Shown here: positions 24,755-37,710 of the stretch, one piece after another
Layout of the letters: each line of letters begins with the position of its first letter
Position numbering within the stretch: the first letter of the stretch is position 1
Assembly: GCA_035235625.1 (NCBI GenBank)
Contig: CP141140.1
Coordinates: forward strand, 63,914,581-63,978,580
Source: Saururus chinensis
Taxonomy: Eukaryota; Streptophyta; Magnoliopsida; Piperales; Saururaceae
Length of the DNA: 64,000 nt
Direction: 5' to 3'
Program-made: the position numbers and the translations under genes
Notes under the pieces: generated by a model
Database searches by the model: none
The model's input: only the letters and a program-made list of their open reading frames with translations
Told to the model about the DNA's origin: nothing

Positions 24755-25990
24755 GAACACATGTCAAGAAACTCCTTTCTATTGAAAAATATTCGGAAGG
24801 CGAGTAGGCTGAAAACACCCTGAGCCTGCTTGCATCTTATTCCCTTGCCTTTTTCACTCCACTTCAGTCTATTATTTCCACATTTACATGGATTTCTCCA
24901 CCCTCTCCAGTAGAGATTAAGCCATGTCTCCAACTAACTTTCCACACGACATTTGATCTCACTACCTATCCATAAAAAAATGCTCCATATTCTCCTGTCT
25001 TCATCGTTCAAGAGAAATTTCTCTTTCAAACAAACATCTTTTTTCTCCTTTCCTCTATCCATTTTTGTTCTTATCTCCTCTGTAAATGTATCGCTTTCTA
25101 GTAAGTCATTTGGGTAAAAGCATCATGCAAGCATGGAATTCTATATCAAATACTGGAAATATATGGACAGGACAGGGATACAATATATATGAGATAGATC
25201 GGTAATATCATGTAAAATGATATCAGGATACTAATCTTAGACGAGCATGGGATTACTAGTATTAAAATAATTTATGATAGGGTGCTGATAACCCTACATT
25301 GAATTTGCCCAACAACACCTTACACCTAGGTTTTGATTGGGTAGAAAAAAGTGGGTGTGACATAATAGGGAGTCCACTTTGCTCAATCCAATCAAAACCA
25401 TAGGATTTGTTGGACAGTTTCGGTGTGGGGAAATAATTTCACTTTATAATAATGGTGGCCCAATAAAGGGTATTCAACAAGTAGAAATGCATATTGATAT
25501 CTAGAAACACTAATATTAGTCTCAAACAAGCACAATATCATGAGAATATACTTATGGTAGCATAATAAACGGTAAAAAGTGAAAAATATTATAGGTAGAA
25601 GGCAATCGTTTACAACACATACATCAATGGTAACATGTCGCGTGCAAGTTGAAAGTTGTCCTAGTTTTGATATGATTGGGCATATAAGGAAAATAAATAG
25701 GTATGCTTTCACATCATACTTGTTTGATATGCACGTATTTACCCTAACATGTAGTACTGGTATTGTTGGCAAGTCAGATGTTGTAAGTGAAAAACCGATC
25801 TTTTGAAGTGGGTGGGTAAGTTAGGGGCTAGGTGTGAATAGGATTCCCATTAAAAAAATTCTAACATCACTCTTGACACTTGATCAACCAATTTATGTCT
25901 CAAAAACAAGTACTTGGTAGGAAAATCAATTCTCAAATCACCCACACTACATGGATCAACATGAATCAAGTCAAGTAAGTTTAGACTTTT
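24755..25990. repeat. Second, uninterrupted copy of the duplicated segment
   Basis: Its parts match 17665-18430, 22330-22936 and 24262-24680 in the same order and orientation. It therefore preserves the layout before the LTR and the DNA transposon entered the first copy. No gene is seen. Confidence 0.6.
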
Positions 25991-26831
25991 ACTTAGCAAA
26001 TGGACATTAATCATGAGCACAATTACATAAAACATGTTAAGGTGAGAGAGGTACTTATGGCAAGCAGCCATCAAGTAAACATCAAAACAAAATCATCGCA
26101 ACTAAACACACATGGTTTATAGTAGTTTTCGGCCGAGAACTTCTCGATAGGTACATCCAGAGCAACAAATCTAAGGCACCTTAATTTGGATTACTAATAT
26201 AATGGGATTGGTACAACGCTCAACTTTTCCTTTTGTTTGAACTCTTGCGGTTTACTCACTTGTCTATGAAAATAAAGAGAAGTTGTAGAAATTCACTCAC
26301 AACACACTTGTCGTGGCAAGCAACACACTTAGGCTGGATGATTCTTCAAGCTCTGGCCAGCTCACATCCAATACTTCAATTTTCTTCGATGCTCCGAAGT
26401 TGGTGGGGCTCTTTGAGAAGGGATTTGGTTTCTCTCAGTCACATAGTCATAAATTAAAATGTGCCACCAAATTATATCTAGATTCTTGACAGTCTTCTAG
26501 AAGCTAGAAGAAGGTACACCAAGTATTTGGTCTCTCCTCTTATCCCGAGGGGATTCAAAAGCCCGCGCATCACGTGAAGTTAATGGATCATTTTCTAAAG
26601 GACTTTCTGGCAGTTTAGTCATTGTAAATCTAATGTCGAATGCGGGCTAGACTTTTCTAACTAACCTCTTCCACGTTCAAATAGCTTTCTCAAATAGTTT
26701 AATCATATCAACAAATTTCTAGAAACTTTGACGACCCATATGGACTTCATTTCTAATATAACCATATTTTCATATGTATTTCCGTGATTCCATTGCGCTC
26801 TTGGTAGCTAGGTACCTGTGCTAATTTCTAA
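25991..26831. other. Intergenic stretch, no gene seen
   Basis: Mixed composition with short non-overlapping frames only. No recognised motif. Confidence 0.4.
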
Positions 26832-27077
26832 AGGGTTGTTTAATATAGAATTGAGTAGACCAGAATGTAGATTCAACTGAATTAATTTTAGCAAAATTGA
26901 ATATAATGAAAATTAAGTTTAATAGTTGAATGCAACGATTCTGTGAAATACAATTGAATATTATGTATGTGGCGGGTGGGGATAGACTAAAAAAGTTATC
27001 AAAAGTATTATGAAATCTTGTGAAATTATGTAATCATACATGGAATCAAGGGTTTAATTCCCTATCTAAACAACCCC
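26832..27077. mobile_element. Tourist-type (PIF/Harbinger) MITE
   Basis: 246 bp with termini AGGGTTGTTTAATATAGAATTG and, inverted, GGGTTGTTTAGATAGGGAATT. TAA lies on both sides (26829-26831 and 27078-27080), the TSD expected for Harbinger elements. It is non-coding. Confidence 0.8.
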
Positions 27078-27339
27078 TAAATTAAGTTTTCTTATCAGTT
27101 AAAATGGGGGAGAGGACTCCCTTCAATTAAAACCAAGTGGAATATAAAGTAGGAATCAAAAAGAAAAACATACAAATATCTTTCAACAATAAAAGAAAAT
27201 TTGTGAACAAACTTTAAAAGATGAGGTTGGTAGTGATATAAGCTTTGACTTGAGTTTCACAGTGCTTGAAAAGATATCTTTTATGGAGACTTCCATTTTT
27301 GAAAGATGAGAATTGGTAGCAACAAGCTTCAGTAACAAC

Positions 27340-29485
27340 CCCGTAAAATCATAAGTGTCTTTATGTTGTATATTAGCTTATTATCGTGATCAAAATAATG
27401 TCATTAATGTGCATTTTAAGTTAAGTTCTAATCCAAAAATAAATATTTGAAGGTGAAACAAAAAAAAAGACTTAAATCTGTGTTTTCGTCAGGTAAAAAC
27501 ATGCACACATATCACATTTACTTTAGGGTAAAAGAGAACTTCCGTAAAAGAATGGTGAAGTTTAAAATTTTAAATATTAAAAAATAAAAAATTTGACAGA
27601 ACGATTGATCACTTCCGTAAACCGATCAATCGGCATCAGAAATTGTATTGTTCAAAATGAAGCGAGAGTTAACAATTTATTGGATTAATGAAGTGATCAA
27701 TCAGCTGAAGAGTCGTGAAGAAAAATATAGGGAGCGATCGATCGTCCTGTGGGAATGATTGATTACTGGAGCAATTGGTTGCCTAATTAAAAATTTTCTT
27801 TTTCGATTTTAATGCCAAATTGGAGACTTATTCCTTTCAGGGTTTGAGAGTTTACAAAAAGGGGTTGAAATGTGATGGAGGAAGAGAGAAGACATAGACA
27901 ACCTATAGAGTTTGTGCAGAGTTTCTTTAATAGAGATTTGAGAAAGTTATCTTCGAGTTTGAAAAAATTTCAACCATAAATCAAAAAGAGTGATTAGATG
28001 TGAGATTAGAACATAAAACATATAGTGTTTGCTTATGCTTATTGCTAAGAAGATTAAGTAATTAAAATGAAGGGGGAGATGAAATATCTATGTTATCAAA
28101 AGAACATAAAAGGGTGATAAGGAAGGAATATATTTGGGGGACGTATTGGGTAGGGGATAAATATAAGACTAAAAATATATCAAATTTGATATGAAACAGG
28201 GTACTTACTAAGGCTTATATAGATGCGTTCTATTTATATACCTCAATATATTTTTCCTTTAATCCTTCTCCCACTTTTCAATCTTATTAACTTTTTAAAG
28301 TATTTTTTATGCAATTAAATAATTCAATCTTGTTACATGTGCCTCTTTTTTTGTTGAAATGTAAAATTAAGTTTAGAACAATGTTTAACTAATTATTTAA
28401 TGAAATTACATCTACCTCTTTTCTTTTTTGAAAACTTAAGGTTAAGTGTAGAACAATGATTAATAATCATTTAATAAAAATGCTACTTGATCGTGAAATA
28501 TGTGTGTGGCATAGACAAACTAAGAAAACTAAAGTGTTTTTAACTCGTAATTAAATTACATTAATTATCTTACTCTTTTTAAACAAATTAATTATAGATT
28601 TTGTTCGAATCAGTGTGCCTAATTTTAATATGTTCTAATGAAAATTTGCAATCAAATTAGCAAGCAAAGTAAAAGAATTTTCTATGTGGAACCCAACTAG
28701 GAAAAAATCATGGGATACCTTGTCCAGATCAACTATGCACTATATAAACTTAAAATTATAGAATTATCAATTACAAAGACTAAAGACTCATCTTTTTTCT
28801 TTAAATGTCTAGCTCTTCACATCACTTTTAAATTCTAAACCAACTACTCTTTAGTTGTTTATTGGCACTAGTTCGATCTTTTCCTCTTTGTGCTCTTCAA
28901 TTAAAGTAGATATTTCATCTCCTTCTTTGGAATGAATCTTCCATTTTCCTTGATCTTCTTAGTAACAATCTTCATCAAACAACTTGTCTCACATGTGTTT
29001 GTATGCTCTCATCTTACCTCTAATTACTTTTTTAAACTAGGCAACTCTGCGCTCCATCGATTGATCCCTATTCTTATTTCTTACAACTCTTTCATCGATT
29101 CTCTAGACCATCTGATTGATCTATAAACTCTCGGCTTCATTTAACGAAAGGTATTTTTGGGTGCAGTTCAATCATTTCCATAAGTGATCGATTGCTCTTC
29201 CAAATTTCATAGATTTTTCTATAATTCATAACCGATCGATTATCTCTGTTAAGCAACCGATTATTCTGAATATATTTTTTATTTTTGATATAACTTTTTT
29301 AATTTTTATCATTCTTTTACTTAAGGTCTCTTTTACCCTAAAATATATAAATATAATATATATGCTTATTTTTACTAGATGTAACACTGATTTTAAGTCT
29401 TCATTTCGCTTCATCTTTAGAAATCAATATTTGGACTTAAATTAACTTTAAATTACATATCAATGACATTATTTTGATTACATAG
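27340..29485. repeat. Long imperfect inverted repeat, arms about 27340-27800 and 29030-29485
   Basis: The arms match in opposite orientation: TCAAAATAATGTCATT (27390) against AATGACATTATTTTGA (29463), TTTAGGGTAAAAGAGA (27525) against TCTCTTTTACCCTAAA (29327), plus several GATCGATT/AATCGATC words in each. The left arm opens with a TAACAACCCCG-like LTR start. The spacer holds the 28121-28510 repeat and no convincing gene. It may be two opposed copies of an LTR-like element. Confidence 0.6.
28121..28510 (+). repeat. Direct repeat of 17241-17550
   Basis: Both copies start AAGGAAGGAATATATTTGGG and share AAATATATC.AATTTGATAT, CAATATATTTTTC, CTTCTCCCACTTTTCAATCT and the tail AATGCTACTT. The identity is high for this window, suggesting a fairly recent dispersed element or a duplication about 10.9 kb apart. 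Confidence 0.75.
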
Positions 29486-29978
29486 CTTTGGGAAAAGCTA
29501 CTGACTGCCCCTCTCCTCCCCTCTCCAAGACCTCTTAGGTAGGATGAAAGAAGGAGATGATTCTTCTCCTTTGCTGGGTCGAGTTGGAGCTTGATTGGGC
29601 TGCATCATTGCTGTGATTTCTTCAATCTAAGTGAAAGTTTTGAGGGATCAACACATAAGAAAAATATAGAGGTAATCTCCTTTCCTTTGGCTTATTTTTT
29701 CTTGAGATTGATGTGTGAGGGTTGATCTCTTAGAGGGCATGCAAGGGTTGGACAACCCAGGTCAGTATGTTTTTTATTCAATTTGTATCTTATATTTGCA
29801 TAATTCATTAATTGAATATCTATTATTGCTAATTGATTAGTAATTTATGTATAATTAATGTTATAGATTTAATTAAAAGACTGATTTTTCATTGGTGTGC
29901 TACCCCATTTTACTGTGCTTCCGCTAGTCAGGTCACTCTTCATTCAATCCCATATAGAAGGGATACTTTCCCAATTGA
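29486..29978. other. Intergenic stretch, no gene seen
   Basis: No coding signal. It ends with CCAATTGA (29971-29978), the left 8-bp target copy of the hAT element. Confidence 0.5.
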
Positions 29979-31100
29979 TAGGGCTGAGAATCAAGTCAGG
30001 TCGGGTCAAATCGGGTCGGGTTGGCCTTGACCCTCACTGAAATCAGGTCAGGTCATGACCTGACCCTATTTTAAATCAGGTTGAAAATCCAAACCCTAAC
30101 CCTACTTAAGTCGGGTCAGGTCGGGTATGCGGGTAACCCTACTTTTTTTCCACAAATTTTTTATTAGACTCATAATATATATCTTCTCTCTTTGCAAATG
30201 ACAAACATAAATAAAATTAAATACATTACAACATTAATTTGAAATGTTTGGTTATTTGGCTAATTTGTGCATACATTTTTTGTAGTAGCTATCAATGAAG
30301 ACCTTAGAGGTATAATATTGCATTTCCTCCATTCTAAGAGAATAATAACAAAATAGACTTTTAATGTTTATTTACTCATGATCAGCCTACTTGGCTTTCG
30401 ATATTCAGCATGTCTTAATTTTAAAATTTCAGTAACTACTTCTATATAAATGCTCATAACCCTACCCTATGCAACAAGTGACACTTGATTACAATTTTGC
30501 TCATTCGAAAACTGTCCCTCATCAAGCTCTATTATCTGCCTATTTGAATACATGTTCCTAACCTACTCCCTATTATGAATGTCAGACCTTTAACAAAGAA
30601 ATAAATTTAGTGTGCGATGTATCCTTTTGAAGGAAAGATGATGAGTAATGAATACAACAAAATATGACATACTTTTATTCCATTCACAACACCTAAAAGA
30701 ATAATAGAAAATAAATTAAACTATATATAAATTAATCACACTTTGAAAATACTGTCTTCTGTTATCCCAAAATAGATGTCTATTACAAAGCAAAATATAT
30801 GTGATCACATTTATGCTCCAAACAACTAATTCATGCTCAAATTTATGTTTAAGCACCTCCAGTTCAACATAGTATGCACTAAACAAACACTATAATAATA
30901 GTATAAACAAATCTAATAGACCAACACTATAATAATAAGGTTCTTTATTATTTGTAGTTAGTCGGGTTGTGCGGGTCGGGTACGACCCTAAATTCAAAAT
31001 GGGTCAAGAGCCTAAACCCTGACCTTACCTGTAGTCGGGTTGGGTTAAGCGAGTCGGGTTCGGATCAGGTAACGGGTCGGGTTGGATTTTCCCATCCCTA
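29979..31100. mobile_element. Non-autonomous hAT element with 8-bp TSD
   Basis: 1,122 bp. Termini TAGGGCTGAG and, inverted, TAGGGATGGG, each followed by CCCGACC/GGTCGGG-rich subterminal words. CCAATTGA is repeated exactly outside both ends (29971-29978 and 31101-31108). The interior is AT-rich with no transposase frame, so mobility would depend on an enzyme from elsewhere. Confidence 0.9.
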
Positions 31101-31748
31101 CCAATTGATATCTAATAAATGTAAATTTTTAATGCAAGCCTAGGCCTCAACTTCAATTTCATCAACGAAAATTTCTAATATATTCTTGGAGAGTACTGGA
31201 TAATGGGGCATGGCGTACTCATTGCGTGTCAAACAGATTTTTCAAAGAGGATGGGGAAGAGTTCTCACCAGTAGCCATGAGGGGGAATGCATAGCCACTC
31301 AGGAGCCAATCCGGACGATGAAGGTGATGTAAGTGATCTCACCAGCAGGAAGCTGACTGTGAACACCAGAAGGACGATGACTGTGAACATCCAGCAAGAC
31401 ACTGTGAGTCCACCACTAGCTGATGGTGGATGAGAGCAACTCTGGAATAATCCTAGAGCAGCAGAACTTTGATGAACACGCAACAATCCTGGACGACAGC
31501 AGGAACATGGCGATGATGGACGCACAACATGTACAGGAACCCACAGTAGAACTCTGGGCAGCAACTCTAAACACACAACAATTCTGGATGCATAGCAGGA
31601 ACTTGGCAATGGATGACTGCAAGTCTGGATGGCATGGGGTGGATGCTGAAGTCCTCCTGAAAGAGGCCGGCGAAAGCAGCATCAAAGGGACATTGCACAA
31701 AACCTCTCTTTCGCCTTTCAATGTAATTTATTGTAAAACTATATTAAA
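31101..31748. other. Intergenic stretch with weak internal repeats
   Basis: 31265-31720 is GC-richer and has overlapping open frames on both strands (124 codons plus, 114 and 101 minus). They arise from a degenerate repeat of CAGCAGGAAC-like and GATGGA-like words. No domain, intron signal or start context supports a gene. Confidence 0.4.
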
Positions 31749-31923
31749 ATATTCCTTCCGTTTTATATTAATAATTATATTTAAAAAATATTTATAAATA
31801 ATAAAACTTAAATAAAAGATTTATAATACTTTTTTAAGTATCTAATTATTTAAATTTAACAAAATAAATTTATTAGTATATAATATTTTTTTATAAAATA
31901 AAATTATTAATTTAAGAGGAAAT
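31749..31923. mobile_element. Decayed Stowaway-type MITE, long form
   Basis: Left end TTCCTTCCGTTTTATATTAAT, right end ATTAATTTAAGAGGAA. The interior follows the long-form copies (TTATAATACTTTTTTAAGTA...AAATTTAACAAAATAAA). Confidence 0.65.
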
Positions 31924-31982
31924 AAATATTAAACTATCATTTTAAGGTTATGTTAACTGATTCTCCCTCCGTCCCAATTTAA

Positions 31983-32530
31983 GGGGCTGTTCGGGTACTG
32001 AATCGTGAGAAGATTTAGTCGATTCAATGTTGATTCAGCACTGAATTTTTAGAATCCTATTTATGTACGGAAGCTGCGCAAAATTAAAAATTCAATACTG
32101 TAGTTAGATTCAGGCCGTTTCAAGCCTGAATCGGACTAAATCACTTCAGTTGATTCAGTTTCCTAATCATTGTTTTAAAAATTACAAATTTTATATTTTT
32201 TAATAGTTATCATTCATATCAATTTGAGCCTCGACAAACGTGTAATATAGGTAGGGCCCACTTTAAAAATTTAAAATTACTTGCCTTTGTGGGATCTTGT
32301 TTGATAGAGCTTGAATTTAGAAGTGTAATAGTGCGAAGAATATGCATATCTGAGTTCGAGAGAGAAAGTTATATTAGTTAAAAGTTTTAAAATTGGGTTT
32401 GACGCGACGTCTAAATTTATTCTAATAAATTGTCTTCCCAAACATAATTCAGTTTCAGCGGTGAATTTTTTGAATTATTTCACTACTAAATTAATTAGCT
32501 ATTGAATTAATTTAGTACCCAAACGACCCC
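31983..32530. mobile_element. Tourist-type MITE, first unit of a tandem dimer
   Basis: 548 bp with TIRs GGGGCTGTTCGGGTACTGAAT and, inverted, GGGGTCGTTTGGGTACTAAAT, and TAA at both ends (31980-31982 and 32531-32533). Confidence 0.85.
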
Positions 32531-33051
32531 TAAATCGTGAGAAGATTCAGTCAATTCTGTGTTGATTCAACACTGAATTTTTATAATACTGTTTGTGTAC
32601 AGAAGCTTCGCTGAATTAAAAATTCAGTACTGAAGTTAGATTCAGGCCGTTTCAAGCCTGAATCGGCCTGAATCAGATTCAGTCTCCTAATCACCGTTTT
32701 AAAATACAGATTTTATATTTTTCAATAGTTATCATTCATATCGGTTTGAGCCTCGACAAATATACCATATAAGTAGGGCCTACTTTAAAATTTTAAAATT
32801 ACCTGCCCTTGTGGGATTTTGTTTGATAGAGCTTAAATTTAAAAGCGTAATGGTACGAAGAACATGCATATCCGAGTTCGAGAGAGAGAATTATATTAGT
32901 TTAAAGTTTTAAAATTAAGTTTGATATGATATCTAAATTTATTCTAACAAATTTACTTACCAAACATAGTTCAATTTTAACGATGACTTTTTTGAATTAA
33001 TTCACTATTAAATTAGTTTGTTACTGAATTAATTTAGTACCAAAATGTCCC
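32531..33051. mobile_element. Tourist-type MITE, second unit lacking its left TIR
   Basis: Aligns end to end with the first unit from AATCGTGAGAAGATT onwards but lacks the first 18 bp. It ends ATGTCCC followed by TAA (33052-33054). The divergence between units is clear, so the dimer is not recent. Confidence 0.8.
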
Positions 33052-33392
33052 TAAGCGATTGGATTTAGAAAAAAAATTATCTCAAATTAATTATCTCATT
33101 GTTTACTTAAATTGGATTGTGTAGTTAAAAAGGCATTCAACACGCTTCTCATGCTTAAGAAGAATCAATGACTCAATCTTAGCTTCATTAATGCAGGCGG
33201 TGTGCGGTTGATAGCAGAACGCGTTGTGGACAGATGAAAACATGTGGTGGATGGAGTAAAACGTGGTCCCCACTTCATGTCAAAAGTGTAAAACGCGGTT
33301 GTGGAGTATAAGTGTGTTTCTATCACTTAATTGTGAGCCCCAGTTTTTTTAGTACTATAAATTATAAAACAATTACTTCTAGACGGAGGGAG

Positions 33393-36300
33393 TATAGTTT
33401 TGGTAAAAAATAATGTAATGCTTACATAAATAGTTACTTTTGTATACATAATAAGATGAATTGTGTTTATTTATTTTACTATAATTATTTTTTTTAGTGT
33501 AATATCTTTAACAACTCAACACATGACTCCTTTTGAGTTGGACTTTGTCGAGAATTTGTCTCTACTTGACTCAAACAAATTCAGGAGTCTGGGTCTAAGT
33601 TTGAGTTCTAAAACACTGTTTAAGCTTCATTTGGATCTTTATTATATGGACTTGTAGCTGAAAAAATTATTCACCTCATTGTGAATAATACTTATGTTTG
33701 TTACAACATCTATTCTTCAGGTGCATGCAATTTCTATAAAAGTTATCTCATATCATATAAGTTGGAAAAACTCACAAGTTACATAAGTAGTATTTGTCAT
33801 TTTTATCTAGCTTTAGGCAGCTTTTATTGGTAAAACACCACACTCGGGAATAACAAAGCTCCTTTGTTGGTTAATATAATGATGGGAGTAGGGATGACCC
33901 ACGTTATGCTGGTTTTGTCTTAGACTAATAATTTTATTTTATTTTTCAAATTAAACTTAATTAATTAATTTTAAAAAATTAAATAAAGCTATTAATTTAA
34001 GACAAAGAAAATATATTTTTTTAGATTGAATTAAAAAAAAGGTTATTGACCCTCATCTCCAAATAGGAAAAGTTTTTTGTACATCCTTCTAATAATAAGC
34101 CTAATATAAGTTATACATAGAGAATTATTGATATTTAAAATCAACGACACATATGCTAGCTATAGTAACGCTAGTGTGTGCATTGTAGATCTCGTAGATA
34201 AAATACTCTTATGTGTAGTTTATGCTTGCCCCATTGTTAGTAAAGACTAAGAAAAACTCTTCTCTCAACATCCATTTGTTCCTATTGGGTCAAGTCAATT
34301 TTACTTTAAACCCAATTAACTACCACATTAAAAAAATAGCTTGGAATGATTATATTTCACTATTGTAAACGAAGCTCACAAGACATCGAATTGGTATACA
34401 TTTAATGAATATTAAATATTTCTTTTTTTTATAATTATCATAATTACTTATATTTTATTAGTTTTTATATGTATTAACTACTTTAATATATCTTAGTTGC
34501 TATCCTAATTATTTTAATATAAAGTATGAAAATTTTAAAATTTCGTTCTTATGACACCCTCACTAAACATGGTGGTGATGGGCTGACTAAAGTTCCTCGT
34601 ATTCACAACATAGTTGCTTTTATTCATTGTTAAATATTAGTGCGCTTCTTTCGTTGTCAAATGAAGGGAGTGCCCTAATCAGTAGCCCGAAGAAAATTAT
34701 GTAAGTGAAAATTGTGTTTTTACTTTAATAAGGAAAATATTGTACTATTATGATGCTTCGTCCTAGTGCAGTAAAAAAAATGAAAAGGTATAAAAGTTTC
34801 ACACGTAATAATGTATGCCGCGCATCACCACTATGTTTTGCAAAAGTGGGTCCAACAAACAAACATGACATAATTGGCCTTACTAAAATCCGATTTAGTG
34901 CAATAAAACATGAAATGGTTTTTTGGGTCATTGAAAACATTATCAAAGGCATCTCACCTAAAGATGGTCATAATTGGACACATCGAAATTTTATTTAAAC
35001 TAGCTTGGAAGGGACAATTCCATTTTATATCTAGCTTGGCTGGACAAGCCCATCTATTTAATTTAGTTCAGGGTAAATGCGGCAAACTTGTACATCATCA
35101 TACTCCTAAAAAAATTGAGGGCAGTGTACATCAAATACTTTTTTGCATTGCGAAATCTCTACTTTCTGTGTCAAAATATTTTATTTCAAAGCTAAGCATT
35201 TATTGTTATTAGGAAAATTATGGCTAAGCGTTTATAACTGCTAAATTAATAAATTTAAGACGAGAATTTTTTTTGCTTACCAATGTAAAGTCTGATAGGG
35301 ATGTATAACACCAGAATAACAAGTAAACGTAAACTCAAAAACAGATTCCAATTAAAAAAAAAGGACCCATATATAATCGTCATTAATAACACCTCAGCCA
35401 AATTTTACAAGGTCATTTGACTATGTCATTTTGTTCTATTATTGGACATTTCCACTTCTAAGTCATAGTCCCACATTAGTTACTCCATTTAGTTTATAAA
35501 CTAAAAATAGTCTATTTTAAAAACCAAATGGAGCTATTAATGTGGGATGGTGAGAGTATAATACTTAACACCTTTAATGTCTTAAGTAGCATTCTAGAAC
35601 CATAGATAAGCCGTTGCCTATGTTACCTCACCAAATCTAAAACCACCTCTATAACTTGTTACTACATACCTAGCATCTTATATGTATTTTTTGAAACTAA
35701 CAATAATGCACACGGATAATACATGTAAATATAGATTAGATAAAATAAATTAAATTAAAAATAAAATATGTATTGAACAAAAGGTTTCCTTTACATGTTA
35801 GAGTTGAAATACATACTTTCAAGATTATAATAATTACAAATTATGTACACAAACTATGTAATAACCTAAATACACTCTTTTGTAGATATCTAAGAGTCCA
35901 AATTACATAAGTTAAATATTACATCATAGGTAATCGAAGATAATGATGTCGAAAAACTTTGTATAATAGAGCACATTATTTAATTTTAGAACCACTTTTG
36001 CAGTGGGTCTTATGATAAAGTTCTTCGGGAATTTTTCAAGGGTGTCAAAAATATAAAAATATGAACATATATATTATAGGCAAAATAAAAGAAATTATTA
36101 TAGCGAAATGTGTTGTATATGTCAGGCTAACAAAAAGAATTCAAGGAAATACAGTCATATGGGAATTCATGTGATAGAGGTTGTCAAGAGTTTTCTAGCA
36201 GTACCAAAAAATCACAAATCTAAGTTCAAGAATATAATATATAAAATTAAAATCAATGTAACCTTAAAAAGGGTCCATATTATATCAACCTCAAGTATTA

Positions 36301-37710
36301 TGTTAACACATGGCAAGACATCTAAAAGAATTTAAGTAAAAGAATTTATCAAAAATATCCTCAAATCATATACTAATTCAAACTTGTATTAGGGAACATA
36401 AAAATATAAAAAAAAAGATAAAATGAGAAGTAAAGGTAAAATACATGGGTAAAATAGTTAAAAATATAAATTTTAAAGTCATCCAATTTATTTTATATAA
36501 TAGTAAAATATATCTACGTGATTACACATGGAAAAGCATAGACCTGCCCCCTCTGATCAACTGCAAAAAACCTAACACAGACAGACTTTGAATGTGGATG
36601 TCTTAGTTATTTTGATCCTCTTGAAAGCGATTGAATTCCACTTCTTTTTGTTCTCTAACTTCTCCAGCATTTCCCTCTAGCAGAATTTTTGATAAATTGT
36701 TTCAAAGTTGACATATTACTATTCTTTTGAGTATGTATGTAACCAGTATCAAGGGCAAAGTATAAGAGCTATCAAACCACTCAATCAGCCTCATGGGTTT
36801 CAGCTTAAGTTCCTAGCCATATTTATCTCCAGATGGGCAGGTCTAGGCTTCTGTAACTAACACCCTTTGACCAGCCCACATTGGGCTACGAATATAGTAC
36901 ATAAGCGGGCTATGATTTCTATGTATATTTGTCATGAAGCTGGTCTGAATGAATCGGTGAGGATGACATTTTTGCATAGGTAATCTCTATGCTCGTCTAC
37001 ATTTTAACCTACAGACATGAGGATAGTCACTTAAAAGATGGAAAATACACATCAAAACAATTATATCCACTTCCGCTCATCAATATTGCTCTCATATTAT
37101 TAAAAGTAACTAATTCCACATAAACCGTTTCTTTTAAACAACTAAGTAATAATGTATCCAAACTTAATGGTCACTATATACTTTCAGACTTGCAATGTCA
37201 AAAATGGCTGTGTAATCTGTTATGCAATGATTTAGTGAATGAACAAGGATAAACAAGCTAGCTGAGGAAAGATGCTTTCGTTATGGAGTATATATTTTAG
37301 AGTTCATCCTCCATCCATCTCCTTGCAATGAGAATGACAAACCTACAAGTGATCGAGCATTGCCTTGAGCACTTAGGCAAGGCCTGGCTGCGACATGCAC
37401 ACATTCATGCAAGGTGCACGCCCAGCACCTAGGAGTCTCACATGATACACCATCAACAGCATTTTACTTAGTTTAATTTATATCGTCTAATCAGAAATTA
37501 CATCAAAACTTCTCCTGCTAATTAATCTTAGCTATATATCTGCAGCCTATGTATTGAATGAAGAAAATCTTGTGAAAGAAAAACAAGATCGGCATTAACA
37601 TCTCTCTTCTCATCTCTTCTTCAAGCCAAAAACACTAGAGATCGACTACCACCCTAGAACTGGTCAGTACTACGAATGGAAAGAACTGAAGGGAAGATCA
37701 GAGCTTATAT
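33393..37710. other. AT-rich intergenic stretch with small MITE-like pieces
   Basis: 4.3 kb with no supported gene. Short palindromic elements are seen at about 33916-34010 (TTGTCTTAGACTAATAA against TTATTAATTTAAGACAAA) and about 35462-35556 (Stowaway-like right end ATTAATGTGGGATGG). The last few hundred bases before 37710 should include the 3' UTR of the trihelix gene. Confidence 0.5.

Larger units (their letters stand above)
31964..33392. mobile_element. Stowaway-type MITE ends interrupted by inserted sequence
   Basis: The left terminus CTCCCTCCGTCCCAATTTAA (31964) and the right terminus AGACGGAGGGAG (ending about 33392) face each other, now 1.4 kb apart. A Tourist dimer (31983-33051) fills most of the gap. 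The other 300 bp (33055-33360) contain no gene. That both ends come from one MITE is inference. Confidence 0.45.

Noticed and set aside
31265..31797. Possible small gene with frames on both strands
   Set aside because: The frames come from degenerate short repeats, and the plus-strand frame runs into an AT-rich MITE. No family recognised.
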